A stretch of DNA of 64,000 bases, from assembly GCA_963974125.1 (NCBI GenBank), contig CAXBCH010000004.1, forward strand, positions 1 through 64,000, read 5' to 3'. A model generated the notes under the pieces. It was not told the DNA's origin. It was given only the letters and a program-made list of their open reading frames with translations, and did not search any database. Position 1 is the stretch's first letter, and every line of letters begins with the position of its first letter. This document shows, in pieces, positions 52,672-61,855 of this stretch. The translations under genes and the position numbers were made by a program. Source of the stretch: Haliea sp963974125. GTDB taxonomy: Bacteria; Pseudomonadota; Gammaproteobacteria; Pseudomonadales; Halieaceae.

Positions 52672-54763
52672 CCGCGGCGTTGCCCGACAGCACGTCCAGC
52701 GCCAGTTCATCGGTGACGTCGTTGCAGCTGACCCCGGCATGGCGCACCGCGGTCTGCATGCGGATACCGGGACGGTCGTGGCCGAAACCGTGGGGCAGGC
52801 TCACCACACCGGGCATCATGTCGTCGCTCGCCTCTACCTTCACCGTGACCGCGCCGGCCCTGGAGCTCAGTGTGACCTCGGCGCCGTCGCGGATATCCCG
52901 GCTGTGCATGTCCCGCGGGTGCATCAGCAGGGTACAGCGGTCCTTGCCCTTCACCAGCCGCCGGTAGTTGTGCATCCAGGAGTTGTTGGAGCGCACGTGG
53001 CGGCGCCCGATCAGTCGCAGCAGACCGTCCCCGGTTGCGGCGAATTCGTCACGCAGTCGCTGCAGATCCGCCAGCGGCTGCGGGGTGGCGCAGTCGATGG
53101 TTTTATCCCGGGTATGCAGGCGCTGGGGCAGCTGTGGCTGCAGCGGGCCCAGGTCAACGCCCGAGGGATGCTGCCGCAGTCTGGCCAGGCTCAGGGCATG
53201 GGGGCTGCCCTGGCGCTCGCTGTAGGGTCCCATCTGCAGGCCCATGTCGATAATCTCGTGTGGTGGCAGCGGCGGCTGGGTGGCCTGGCCCAGCAGTGTC
53301 GCCACCCGGTTGCCGAGTTCGGCGAAGATCTCCCAGTCGTGCAGGGCGCCGTCGGGTTTGGCGAACACCGCTTCGCTGTGGCGGGCGGTATTGCGGATGG
53401 CGTTGATGTGGAAGCCGAGGTCGTAGTGATCGTGTTCCAGCGGCGAGGTGGGCGGGAGGATGATATCCGCGTGGCGGGTGGTCTCGTTCAGGTAGGGGTC
53501 GAGGCAGGCCATGAACTCCAGCTGCGCCAGGGCTGTATCCAGCTGGCGGCCGTTGGGGGTGGACAGCACCGGGTTACCGGCGCCGACGAACAGGGCCCGG
53601 ATCTGGCCCTCCCCGGGGGTGGTGATCTCCTCGGCCATGGCCGCGGCGGGCAGTTCCCGGTCGAACTCGGGCAGCTTGCGCACCCGGCTGTGGTGGCGGC
53701 CGAAGCCGCCGGGGCTGATGCTGCTGACCTGGTCCACGGCTGGCAGGGTAAACAGGGAGCCACCGGGCTTGTCGAGATTGCCGGTGACGATATTGAGCAG
53801 CTGCAGCACCCATTGGCACAGGGTGCCGTAGGCCTGGGTGGACACCCCCATGCGGCCATAGCAGATCCCGGCGTCGGCGGCCGCCAGTTCGCGGGCGATA
53901 CGCCGGGTGGTCTCTGCATTGATGCCCGTGTGGGCAGCGGCGAATTCGGGGGTAAAGTCGGCGCAGGCCGCAGCGATGGTATCCAGCCCGGTGACAAAGC
54001 CGTTGAGCGCGCCGGGATCGACCAGATCCTCGGCAAACAGCGTCTGCAGCATTGCCAGCAGGAACAGGGCGTCGGTGCCCGGGGTGATGAACAGGTGTTC
54101 GCTGGCGAGCTGTGCCGTTTCCGTCCGCCGCGGGTCCACCACCACCAGTTTGCCGCCGCGGCGCTTGAGATCCTTGATGCGCCGGCGCACGTCGGGCACG
54201 GTCCAGATACTGCCGTTGGAGGCGATGGGATTGGCGCCCAGCATCAGGAAATAGTCGCAGCGGTCGATGTCCGGGATCGGAAACAGGGACTTGTGCCCGA
54301 ACAGCCACATCGCTACCAGGTGGTGCGGCAGCTGGTCCACCGATGTCGCGGAGAAACGGTTGTCGGTGCGGAAATGACGGAACAGGTTCTTCTGGTGGGT
54401 CATCATGCCGTAGTTGTGGACGGTGGGGTTGCCCATGTAGATGCCGATGGCATTGACCCCGTCGCGCTGGGCAATCTCCACCAGGCGCCGGGCGGTGGTG
54501 TCGAGGGCCTCGTCCCAGCTGATGTCCTGCCACTGGTCCGCCGCGCCGTTTGCGCCCCGGATCCGGCGCACGGGGCCACGCAGGCGGTCCGGGTCCTCGT
54601 GGATATCCTGCAGGGCCACCGCCTTGGGGCAGATGTGGCCGCGACTCAGGGGGTCATCCGGATCGCCCTTGATTGACAGCACCTGCTCACCGTCGGTTTC
54701 AATAAGCAGGCCGCAGATGGCTTCACAGAGATGGCAGGCACGATGGTGGATAGCTCTGGTCAT
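52637..54763 (-). CDS. Molybdopterin oxidoreductase (DMSO reductase superfamily), [4Fe-4S]
   Basis: This 708-residue enzyme has an N-terminal [4Fe-4S] motif with Cys10, Cys13, Cys17 and Cys45 (CHLCEAIC, HICPK). Molybdopterin-binding segments include GNPTVHNYG, GANPIASNGS, VVVDPRRTETA and PGTDALFLLAML. The usual formate dehydrogenase Sec/Cys is not evident at the SATSVDQLPHH position. No Tat signal and no partner subunit gene are visible, so it is probably cytosolic and soluble. The substrate is unknown. It is convergent with the MATE gene and divergent from the ATP-grasp operon. Confidence 0.88.
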   Translation of the reverse strand: MTRAIHHRACHLCEAICGLLIETDGEQVLSIKGDPDDPLSRGHICPKAVALQDIHEDPDRLRGPVRRIRGANGAADQWQDISWDEALDTTARRLVEIAQRDGVNAIGIYMGNPTVHNYGMMTHQKNLFRHFRTDNRFSATSVDQLPHHLVAMWLFGHKSLFPIPDIDRCDYFLMLGANPIASNGSIWTVPDVRRRIKDLKRRGGKLVVVDPRRTETAQLASEHLFITPGTDALFLLAMLQTLFAEDLVDPGALNGFVTGLDTIAAACADFTPEFAAAHTGINAETTRRIARELAAADAGICYGRMGVSTQAYGTLCQWVLQLLNIVTGNLDKPGGSLFTLPAVDQVSSISPGGFGRHHSRVRKLPEFDRELPAAAMAEEITTPGEGQIRALFVGAGNPVLSTPNGRQLDTALAQLEFMACLDPYLNETTRHADIILPPTSPLEHDHYDLGFHINAIRNTARHSEAVFAKPDGALHDWEIFAELGNRVATLLGQATQPPLPPHEIIDMGLQMGPYSERQGSPHALSLARLRQHPSGVDLGPLQPQLPQRLHTRDKTIDCATPQPLADLQRLRDEFAATGDGLLRLIGRRHVRSNNSWMHNYRRLVKGKDRCTLLMHPRDMHSRDIRDGAEVTLSSRAGAVTVKVEASDDMMPGVVSLPHGFGHDRPGIRMQTAVRHAGVSCNDVTDELALDVLSGNAAVNGVPVTVAMA

Positions 54764-54897
54764 GGGCCCAACGTTATGGTTATGAGAGTGAGTGCAGTGT
54801 AGCGGGTTTCGGCGGGGCGGTTAAGCAGCTGCCGCTGGCGGTGCCTGCAGCTTTTGTGTAACCTCGGGCGAGATGCCCCACAGCGGTCAGGGAAACG

Positions 54898-56346
54898 ATG
54901 AACGAGAGCTGGAAGTCCTATCAAACGGGCAACTTTTTCGACGAACTGATCACCCCCAAGGGGCAACCCCGGGCAGCGGCCCGCGGCGCGATCAGGCTGT
55001 TGCAGCAGCTGCCGTTGGAGGAAATGGCCGCGCGCCGTGCCGCCGCCGAACTCGCCATCCGCGAAATGGGCATTTCCTTTACCGTCTACACCGAGGGCGG
55101 CAATATCGATCGAGCCTGGCCCTTCGATATCATTCCCAGGGTAATTTCCGCACGACAGTGGCAGGCGGTCAGCGATGGCCTGCGCCAGCGCAGCCTCGCC
55201 CTCAACCGCTTCATAGACGACGTCTACAACAAGCAGTCGATTCTCGCCGATGGCGTGGTGCCTGCCGAGGTGGTGCTGGAGTCCGGCAACTACAAGGCGC
55301 CCTGTGCGGGTATGTCGCCCCGGTTTGGTGTCTGGGCGCATATCTGCGGTTCTGACCTGGTGCGCGATGGCGAAGGCCGGTTCTATGTGCTGGAGGACAA
55401 CCTGCGGGTACCCTCCGGGGTGTCCTACATGCTGGAAAACCGCGAGATCACCAAGCGGGTGCTGCCGGAGCTGTTTGAAAACTACAGTATCCTGCCGGTG
55501 GACGACTACCCGTCAAAGCTCTACCAGACCCTGGCCTCACTGTCGCCACGGGAGCGGCGCCGCCCCTGCATCGTGGTGTTGACCCCCGGTATCTACAATT
55601 CCGCCTACTTTGAACACGCCTACCTGGCCCAGGGCATGGGCGCGGAGCTGGTGGAGGGCAGTGACCTGCTGGTGGCGGACGACGATTGCGTCTACATGCG
55701 CACCGTCGACGGACCCGTGCGGGTGGACGTGATCTATCGCCGCATCGACGAGGAGTTCATGGACCCGGAGGCGTTCCGGCCGGATTCCATGCTGGGTGTG
55801 CCGGGCCTGATGCGGGCCTGGAAGGCGGGCAGGGTGGCCATTGCCAATGCGCCCGGAAGCGGGGTTGCGGATGACAAGGTCATCTACGCCTATGTGCCGG
55901 AGATGATTCGCTACTACCTGAAGGAAAAGCCGCTGCTGGCCAGTGTCCCGACGTACCTGTGCATGCGGGAGAAGGACCGCGAGTATGTTCTGAAGAACCT
56001 GGACAAACTGGTGGTGAAGCCCGCCAATGAGTCGGGTGGATATGGAATCATGGTGGGCCCTCACAGCAGCGCCGCTGTGCGGCGCAAGTTTGCGCGCCTG
56101 ATCGAGGAGAACCCGCGCAACTACGTGGCCCAGCCGACCCTGTCCCTGTCCACCGCGCCCACCTACATCGCCGACGCCGTCGAACCCCGCCACCTAGACC
56201 TGCGCCCCTTCATTTTGCAGGGCGCGGACAGCTGGGTGACGCCGGGCGGCCTGACCCGGGTGGCACTGGTCAAGGGTTCGCTGGTGGTGAATTCCTCCCA
56301 GGGCGGCGGCAGCAAGGACACCTGGATCGTGGAGGGCAAGGTATGA
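54898..56346 (+). CDS. Circularly permuted ATP-grasp amidoligase-type protein (COG2308/DUF404-407)
   Basis: This 482-residue cytosolic protein of the circularly permuted ATP-grasp family shows the conserved segments YTEGGNIDRAWPFDIIPR, YVLEDNLRVPSGVSYMLE and VVKPANESGGYGIMVG. Family context (Iyer and colleagues) suggests peptide-bond or amide ligation, often beside alpha-E, transglutaminase and Anbu genes. It is the first gene of a three-gene operon, overlapping the alpha-E gene by four bases. The Anbu gene is 4.5 kb away on the other strand. Function is predicted only. Confidence 0.88.
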   Translation: MNESWKSYQTGNFFDELITPKGQPRAAARGAIRLLQQLPLEEMAARRAAAELAIREMGISFTVYTEGGNIDRAWPFDIIPRVISARQWQAVSDGLRQRSLALNRFIDDVYNKQSILADGVVPAEVVLESGNYKAPCAGMSPRFGVWAHICGSDLVRDGEGRFYVLEDNLRVPSGVSYMLENREITKRVLPELFENYSILPVDDYPSKLYQTLASLSPRERRRPCIVVLTPGIYNSAYFEHAYLAQGMGAELVEGSDLLVADDDCVYMRTVDGPVRVDVIYRRIDEEFMDPEAFRPDSMLGVPGLMRAWKAGRVAIANAPGSGVADDKVIYAYVPEMIRYYLKEKPLLASVPTYLCMREKDREYVLKNLDKLVVKPANESGGYGIMVGPHSSAAVRRKFARLIEENPRNYVAQPTLSLSTAPTYIADAVEPRHLDLRPFILQGADSWVTPGGLTRVALVKGSLVVNSSQGGGSKDTWIVEGKV

Positions 56347-57281
56347 CCATGCTGTCCAGCGTCGCCGAACGCCTGTACTGGATGGCGCGCTATCTGGAGC
56401 GCGCGGAAGATACCGCGCGACTGGTGGCGGCCTACAACCACCTGATCATGGATATCCCCCGGGGTTCGGAACTGGGCTGGGATGTGCTGATCCGTATTCT
56501 CGACGCCGAACCGGCCTTCTACGCCAACTACCGGGTTGGCAATGAGCAGAATGTGCTGCGCTACCTGATGGCCGAGCAGGACAACGTGTCGAGCATCCCC
56601 TTCTCGGTGCGCGGGGCCCGGGAGAATGTGCGCACGACCCGTGATGTGCTGCCCGAGGAAACCTGGGAGCAGATCAACGAACTCTATCTCTACACCAACG
56701 ACACGGCAGAGAAATCCGTCGGTCGGCGCAATCGCCAGGCATTCCTCGAGGAGATCGTCAATCGCTGCCAGCTGATCAACGGCATGCTGGCCTCGACCCT
56801 GCCGCGTGACCACGCCTACCGCTTCCTCAGGCTGGGGCATCTGCTGGAGCGCTCGGACATGACCACCCGCCTGATGGACGTCGGCGCGGGTGAAATCCTG
56901 GCCCGGGACGGCACCCATGGCGCCATCGACCCGCTGATCTGGGCGTCCCTGCTGCAGGCCCTGTCCGCGTTCGGCGCCTACCGGCGCATGATCGGGCCGC
57001 TGGTAGAGGCCGAGCGGGTAGTGGAGTTCGTATTCCGGGAGGCAATACTGCCGCGTTCGGTGGCGTTCTGCCTCGCCGGTGTGCGCGAGGAGTTGAAGCC
57101 GCTGCCCAATCACCAGGCGGCGCTGCGGGTGCTCGATCGCGGCCGCCGCAAGCTGTCGCGGCTGGATGCTGAGACCATGTCGCGCGAGCAGCTGCACCGC
57201 TATATCGATGAATTCCAGTCGTTGCTGAGCGAATTGCACCGCGCGATCATGGCGACCTGGTTCCACCCGGACACACCATGA
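56343..57281 (+). CDS. Alpha-E domain protein (COG2307)
   Basis: This 312-residue alpha-helical protein of the alpha-E family begins MLSSVAERLYWMARYLERAEDTARL (here abbreviated to VAERLYWMARYLERAED), the conserved first helix. It nearly always accompanies the permuted ATP-grasp protein. The start overlaps the upstream stop (ATGA), and its own stop overlaps the zinc peptidase start in the same way, so stoichiometric expression is likely. It may be a partner of the ATP-grasp enzyme; biochemical role is unknown. Confidence 0.88.
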   Translation: MTMLSSVAERLYWMARYLERAEDTARLVAAYNHLIMDIPRGSELGWDVLIRILDAEPAFYANYRVGNEQNVLRYLMAEQDNVSSIPFSVRGARENVRTTRDVLPEETWEQINELYLYTNDTAEKSVGRRNRQAFLEEIVNRCQLINGMLASTLPRDHAYRFLRLGHLLERSDMTTRLMDVGAGEILARDGTHGAIDPLIWASLLQALSAFGAYRRMIGPLVEAERVVEFVFREAILPRSVAFCLAGVREELKPLPNHQAALRVLDRGRRKLSRLDAETMSREQLHRYIDEFQSLLSELHRAIMATWFHPDTP

Positions 57282-58330
57282 AACGCCTGCAGTGTGCCTG
57301 CGGCAGCCAGGTCTTTTTCGAGAGCCGGGACTGCGTGCGCTGCGGCGCCAGACTGGGCTTTGACCCCGCGACCATGAGCATGCAGAGCCTGCAACCCGAG
57401 GGCGACGGGCTCTACCTCGGCGCCAGCGGCGCCCACTACCGCTTCTGCGACAACGCCACCCAATGGGACGTCTGTAATTGGTTGCGCCCGGTTCAGGAAT
57501 GCCCGGCTGAGGCGCCCCCGGCCGAGGACTCTCACCCCCTCTGCTTTGGCTGCCAGTTCAACCGCGTCATCCCCAATCTGTCCCTGCCCGGCAACATCCA
57601 GCGCTGGTGGATCCTGGAGCAGGGCAAGAAGAGGCTGTTCTATACCCTGCTCAGCCTCGGCCTGCCGTTGGTGGACGGCTGGCGTGACCCGCGCAACGGT
57701 CTGTTGCTGGACTTCATCGAGGACGGTCGCAGTCGCGACGATTATGCGGAGACGTTCGTCAGTACCGGCTTTCTGGGTGGCGTTATTACCATCAATACCC
57801 TGGAGGCCGACGAAGTGGCCCGGGTGGCGGCGCGGGAGCAGATGAACGAGAGCTACCGCACGGTACTGGGCCATCTGCGCCATGAGTCCGGACACTATTA
57901 CTGGTCGCGGCTCTGGCGCGACAGCGACCTGCGGGCGGATTTCGCCGAGCTGTTTGGCGACGAGACCATGGACTACGCCGGCGCCCTGGCCCGGCACTAC
58001 CGGGAAGGGCCATCACCCGAGTGGCGCAACTACTACATCAGTGCCTATGCCAGTGCCCATCCCGCGGAGGACTGGGCCGAAACCTGGGGTCACTATCTGC
58101 ACATCGAGGATGCCCTGGAAACGGCGGCAGCCTACGGTGTGACCAGCGAGGACATCAATAGCCTGGACATCAATGCCCGCATAGCACTCTGGCGCGACCT
58201 CAGCATTACCCTGAACGAACTCAATCGCAGCGTTGGCCGCGGCGATGCCTATCCCTTCGTCATCAACAGTTTCGTAGAGTCCAAGCTCTGTTTCGTGGAG
58301 AAGGCAATTCGGCGACTGCAGACCATGTGA
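57278..58330 (+). CDS. Putative zinc metallopeptidase with N-terminal zinc ribbon (COG4307-like)
   Basis: This 350-residue protein has an N-terminal zinc ribbon (Cys6, Cys8, Cys19, Cys22) and possibly a second Cys set (Cys66, 75, 89, 92). A gluzincin-like HESGH (His202, Glu203, His206) follows in LRHESGHYYWSRLW, with EDWAETWGHYLHI (about 266-278) offering the third ligand. It resembles the putative zinc-binding metallopeptidase family. It is the third gene of the ATP-grasp/alpha-E operon, in the place where a transglutaminase gene is often found. Peptidase activity is inferred from motifs only. Confidence 0.82.
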   Translation: MKRLQCACGSQVFFESRDCVRCGARLGFDPATMSMQSLQPEGDGLYLGASGAHYRFCDNATQWDVCNWLRPVQECPAEAPPAEDSHPLCFGCQFNRVIPNLSLPGNIQRWWILEQGKKRLFYTLLSLGLPLVDGWRDPRNGLLLDFIEDGRSRDDYAETFVSTGFLGGVITINTLEADEVARVAAREQMNESYRTVLGHLRHESGHYYWSRLWRDSDLRADFAELFGDETMDYAGALARHYREGPSPEWRNYYISAYASAHPAEDWAETWGHYLHIEDALETAAAYGVTSEDINSLDINARIALWRDLSITLNELNRSVGRGDAYPFVINSFVESKLCFVEKAIRRLQTM

Positions 58331-58362
58331 GCAAGCGGGGCCAGCGGCCCGGCGCCACTTTG

Positions 58363-59259
58363 TCATGGCTCCATTTTGAGCAGGGCCTGTGCCAGCAGCG
58401 GCGCCATGGGCACCGCGTTGCTGGGATGGGCGATACAGTCGGTGCTCCAGACTTCGCCGATGCCGGCTGCCGCCATGACCTCCAGCGCGTCGCCCGCAAA
58501 CAGGGCGTGGGTGACGGCGACGTCGACGGAGTGTGCTCCCGCCGCCAGCAGCAGACTCGCGGCAGCGGCCAGGGTGCGCCCGGAACTGGCGACATCATCC
58601 AGCAATACGATCGCGCGGCCGTTGACATCGATGGCCGGCAGGGCGATCTCCACCTGCATATCTCCGCGGCGTACCTTGCTGCACACGGCGTGATCCAGGG
58701 CCTGCGCGCGGGCGCCATTTTCAACCCACTGGGCGGACTCTGCATCGGGGCCGATCAGCAGCGGCTGCTGCCGACGCTGGCTCGCCAGCTCCGCCAGACC
58801 GGGCGCTGCGGACAGGGCCATGGCCTCCGCCAGCGGCACTGCCTCTTGCAGGCGGTTGATGCGATGAAGATGGGGGTCCACGGTGATCAGGCCGTCAAAC
58901 AGCTCCGCCAGAAAGCCGCCGATGATCTTCTGGCTGACAATCTCCCCCGGCTGGAAGGCGATGTCCTGGCGCATGTAGCCGAGGTAGGGTGCTACCAGCA
59001 AGAGTCGCCGTACGCCGAGCTGTCGCGCATGTCGTGCCAGCAGCAGCAGCTCAACGAGTTTGTCGTTGGGACGGTCCAGGCTGCGGTAGATCACCAGGGT
59101 ATGCGGTGGCGAATCAGCGGCCGCAGCGGGCAGCGTCAGCTTGAGTTCATCATCCGGGAAACGGTGGCGGGCGATTTCCGCCGCCGGCAGGGCGCAGGCC
59201 TGGGCCAGGCGCCCGGCCGGGCCCCGCTCGTCGGCAAAATGCAGTAGCAGGGCGGGCAT
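58363..59259 (-). CDS. PRPP-synthetase-family paralogue (ribose-phosphate diphosphokinase-like)
   Basis: This 298-residue protein of the PRPP synthetase family keeps the key segments YLGYMRQD (93-99), TVDPH with His130 and the PRPP loop VLLDDVASSGRT (218-229). It is shorter and more divergent than housekeeping Prs (about 315), which is probably encoded elsewhere. Its start overlaps the stop of the upstream AMP-phosphorylase-like gene by one base (TGATG), and both follow the Anbu gene, forming a three-gene operon. It probably makes PRPP from ribose phosphate, or handles ribose 1,5-bisphosphate; the latter is conjecture. Confidence 0.85.
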   Translation of the reverse strand: MPALLLHFADERGPAGRLAQACALPAAEIARHRFPDDELKLTLPAAAADSPPHTLVIYRSLDRPNDKLVELLLLARHARQLGVRRLLLVAPYLGYMRQDIAFQPGEIVSQKIIGGFLAELFDGLITVDPHLHRINRLQEAVPLAEAMALSAAPGLAELASQRRQQPLLIGPDAESAQWVENGARAQALDHAVCSKVRRGDMQVEIALPAIDVNGRAIVLLDDVASSGRTLAAAASLLLAAGAHSVDVAVTHALFAGDALEVMAAAGIGEVWSTDCIAHPSNAVPMAPLLAQALLKMEP

Positions 59260-60839
59260 CAGAACTCCACGAACAGCGTCGGCATGGCTTCGGCGTCGCC
59301 CACGGTAAAGCCTGTGGCGCGCTCGCAGAGCTGGCGGGCGAAACCGAGTTCCGTGGGATAGGCGGCATAGACGCGGTACAGGATGTCGCCCGCTGCAACC
59401 GTGCTGCCCAGCTTGGCCAGCAGGTCGACACCGGCACCGGCGGCCCGCGGTGCGCCCGCCTGGCGGGCGATGCGGGCCAGTTGCAGGTTGTCGATGCCGA
59501 TGACCGTGCCGGCCTCGCCGGCGCGGATCTCGAAGCACAGGGGCGCCAGCGGTGGGTGTTCCGGGTCAAAGGACTTGGTCCCCTGGGCGGCGATGATGTC
59601 CTGCATTTTCTGCAGGGCCCGCCCCGAGTCGAGAATATCGCGGGCGATGGCAAAGCCGTCGCCACCGCGCACATCCGGGTCGAATTCGAGCATGCGGCCG
59701 GCGAGGCGCAGGGACTTCTGGCGCAGGTCATTGGGCGCGTCGGGCCGATTCTGCAGGACCCGCATCACGTCGCGGGCCTCCAGCACCGGGCCGATACCGT
59801 TGCCTACCGGCTGGCGACCATCGGTGACCACCACATCCAGCGTCAGCCCCATGCGCTTGGCGACGAATTCAAACAGGCGTCGCAGGCGCTGGGCCTCCGG
59901 CATGGAACGCACCTTGGCGGTGGGTCCGATGGGGATGTCCAGCACCAGGTGGGTGGAACCGGCGGAGACTTTCTTCGACAGGATGGAGGCCACCATCTGC
60001 CCCGGTGAATCGATCGACAGCGGCCGTTCCACCGCAATCAGGACGTCATCCGCCGGCGACAGGTCGCTGGTCCCGCCCCAGGCCAGGCAGCCGCGGTGGG
60101 TGTGGACGATGTCCTCGAGCTGCTCGAACTGCAGTTCCACCGTCGCCAACATCTCCATGGTGTCGGCGGTACCGGCGGGGGAGGTGATGGCCCGGGATGA
60201 GGTTTTCGGGCACAGCATGCCGTGGGCCGCGACAATGGGCACTACCAGCATCGAGGTACGGTTGCCGGGGATGCCGCCGATACAGTGCTTGTCCACCACC
60301 GGGTGTTCGCCCCAGTTCAGGCGGCGCCCGACATGACTCATGGCGTCGCTGAGGAAAAAGACCTCTTCCCGGTCCAGTTCCGACTGGTTGCAGGCCACTA
60401 CAAAGGCGGTCAGCTCGATCTTGGAGTAGCGGTGTTCGGCGATGTCACTGACGATCGCCTGGAAGTCCTCCGCGGTGAGGCGCTCCCCTGCAATCTTGCG
60501 GTGCAGGGCGGGGATGGAGCTGGCCGGCTCGGCCTGGGAAACATGGACCTGGTGCCCCTCTTCCAGCCCCAGCAGGGCAAAGGCATCCTCGGACAGGCCC
60601 AGCTCGTTGCAACCCACGATCGCGTCGTCATCCACCACGTTGACGCTGGCCAGGATGCGGTGGCCGTTGCTGCTCACCTCCACCTTGGCCAGCGCCTGGA
60701 AGCCCTCTGCCCGGTACAGTTCGCACTCCCGATGCAGGTAGGCCACGTTTTCGCGATAGGTGTCGATGCCTACCCGGCGCAGCGCCAGCGTGGAGGCGGC
60801 TTCGGCAGCGCCCAGTTCGTCGGGTGCGGGTTTCTTCAT
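59259..60839 (-). CDS. Thymidine phosphorylase family protein, AMP phosphorylase-like
   Basis: This 526-residue protein has an N-terminal extension of about 105 residues absent from E. coli DeoA, and the signature TSSRAITSPAGTADTME (213-229), which is the archaeal AMP-phosphorylase version of the thymidine phosphorylase motif. Phosphate-binding KHCIGGIPGN lies at 184-193. Archaeal relatives convert AMP plus phosphate to adenine and ribose 1,5-bisphosphate. It sits four bases after the Anbu gene and overlaps the PRPP-synthetase paralogue by one base. Family certain; substrate (AMP versus nucleoside) not proven. Confidence 0.88.
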   Translation of the reverse strand: MKKPAPDELGAAEAASTLALRRVGIDTYRENVAYLHRECELYRAEGFQALAKVEVSSNGHRILASVNVVDDDAIVGCNELGLSEDAFALLGLEEGHQVHVSQAEPASSIPALHRKIAGERLTAEDFQAIVSDIAEHRYSKIELTAFVVACNQSELDREEVFFLSDAMSHVGRRLNWGEHPVVDKHCIGGIPGNRTSMLVVPIVAAHGMLCPKTSSRAITSPAGTADTMEMLATVELQFEQLEDIVHTHRGCLAWGGTSDLSPADDVLIAVERPLSIDSPGQMVASILSKKVSAGSTHLVLDIPIGPTAKVRSMPEAQRLRRLFEFVAKRMGLTLDVVVTDGRQPVGNGIGPVLEARDVMRVLQNRPDAPNDLRQKSLRLAGRMLEFDPDVRGGDGFAIARDILDSGRALQKMQDIIAAQGTKSFDPEHPPLAPLCFEIRAGEAGTVIGIDNLQLARIARQAGAPRAAGAGVDLLAKLGSTVAAGDILYRVYAAYPTELGFARQLCERATGFTVGDAEAMPTLFVEF

Positions 60840-60843
60840 TGCT

Positions 60844-61599
60844 CTAGTTGTCGTCCTCCAGCACTTCGCTCAGGGAGGGCAGTTTCTCGAAGGCCTCGCG
60901 AATATTGTCATCCCAGCTCTGGCGCAGCTTCGCCAGGTAGGGATGGTGCTCCTCCAGGGTGAAGTAGCGGGCGTAGGGCTTGAGGCTGTCGTTGCGGTAG
61001 TACAGGCACTCCAGCGGCGGGCCCACGGTGGCGTTGGAGCGAATGGTGGAGTCCATGGAGACCAGGGCGCAGCGCATGGCGGTCTCGTAGGGCGTGTCCG
61101 GGCGCACAATCCGGTCGAGGATGGGCTTGCCGTACTTGGTCTCGCCGATCTGCAGATACGGATACAGTTCGGAGGCGGTGATGTGATTGCCCTCCGGATA
61201 GATCAGGTACAGGGCCTGCGGGTGACCCTTGATTTGCCCGCCGAGGATAAACGTGGCCGAGGCATTGAAACCGGGCCCCGCTACCGGCGCGCTGGACGCG
61301 GTGTACTTGGCCTGCTCGCGGACGCTGATTTCACCGACGTAGTCAGCGACATCGGCGACATAACGGGCCTTGAGAATATTGAACTTGGCGTCCTCCTCCA
61401 GGTCGCGCTGGATCTGGGCGATCACCGCCTGGCTGGTGGCCAGGTTGCCGGCGCTGAGCAGGATCAGGGAGCGGTCGTAGGCCACCGAGAACCGGTGCAT
61501 CTTGCTGTAGGTGCTGACGCGATCGGGCCCGGCATTGGTCCTGGAGTCGGAGCAGAAGATCAGGCCGTCTTCCACGGCGATGGCGAGGCAATAGGTCAT
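60844..61599 (-). CDS. Anbu proteasome-like peptidase
   Basis: This 251-residue protein of the Anbu (ancestral beta subunit) family is a proteasome-related Ntn hydrolase. After Met removal the N-terminal Thr (Thr2 here) would be the nucleophile, with Asp18 (CSDSRTNAG) and Lys33 (YSK) as partner residues, matching Thr1/Asp17/Lys33-type geometry. Other marks are LLSAGNLATSQAVI and the FILGGQIKG segment. Anbu proteins form ring or lock-washer assemblies; function unresolved. It is the first gene of an operon with the AMP-phosphorylase-like and PRPP-synthetase-like genes, and faces the ATP-grasp/alpha-E operon. Confidence 0.92.
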   Translation of the reverse strand: MTYCLAIAVEDGLIFCSDSRTNAGPDRVSTYSKMHRFSVAYDRSLILLSAGNLATSQAVIAQIQRDLEEDAKFNILKARYVADVADYVGEISVREQAKYTASSAPVAGPGFNASATFILGGQIKGHPQALYLIYPEGNHITASELYPYLQIGETKYGKPILDRIVRPDTPYETAMRCALVSMDSTIRSNATVGPPLECLYYRNDSLKPYARYFTLEEHHPYLAKLRQSWDDNIREAFEKLPSLSEVLEDDN

Positions 61600-61732
61600 G
61601 GCGGTTGGGTTTGGTTCCCGGCCCAGAATTGACAGCGAAGGATAATGGCTGCGGCGGGGGAATGCTACCGCGGCGGGGCTGCCTCGCTGCTATGGTGCAA
61701 TAGAGATAGTGTGGGATTGAATGAGTTGGGGA

Positions 61733-61819
61733 TGGTGCCCAGGAGAGGACTTGAACCTCCACGCCCTTTCGAGCACTAGCACCTGAAGCTAGCGTGTCTA
61801 CCAATTTCACCACCTGGGC
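61733..61819 (-). tRNA. tRNA-Leu (anticodon CAG)
   Basis: The 87-base minus-strand gene starts GCCCAGG and ends CCTGGGCACCA, so the acceptor stem is perfect and CCA is encoded. The D-loop has TTGGTAGACA, the anticodon stem-loop is CTAGC/TTCAGGT/GCTAG with CAG in the anticodon place, a long type II variable arm follows, and the T-arm has GGTTCAAGTCC. It closely resembles E. coli tRNA-Leu(CAG). Confidence 0.97.
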
Positions 61820-61855
61820 CTGCGGTTCAGGGCGTTGCCTGAGCCGAGGGCGCGC

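Noticed and set aside
52637..54763. Formate dehydrogenase alpha subunit
   Set aside because: No evident Sec/Cys Mo ligand and no partner subunit genes; only the broad superfamily can be supported.
59259..60839. Classical thymidine phosphorylase DeoA
   Set aside because: The N-terminal extension and the SSRAITSPAGTADTME signature fit the AMP-phosphorylase branch better.
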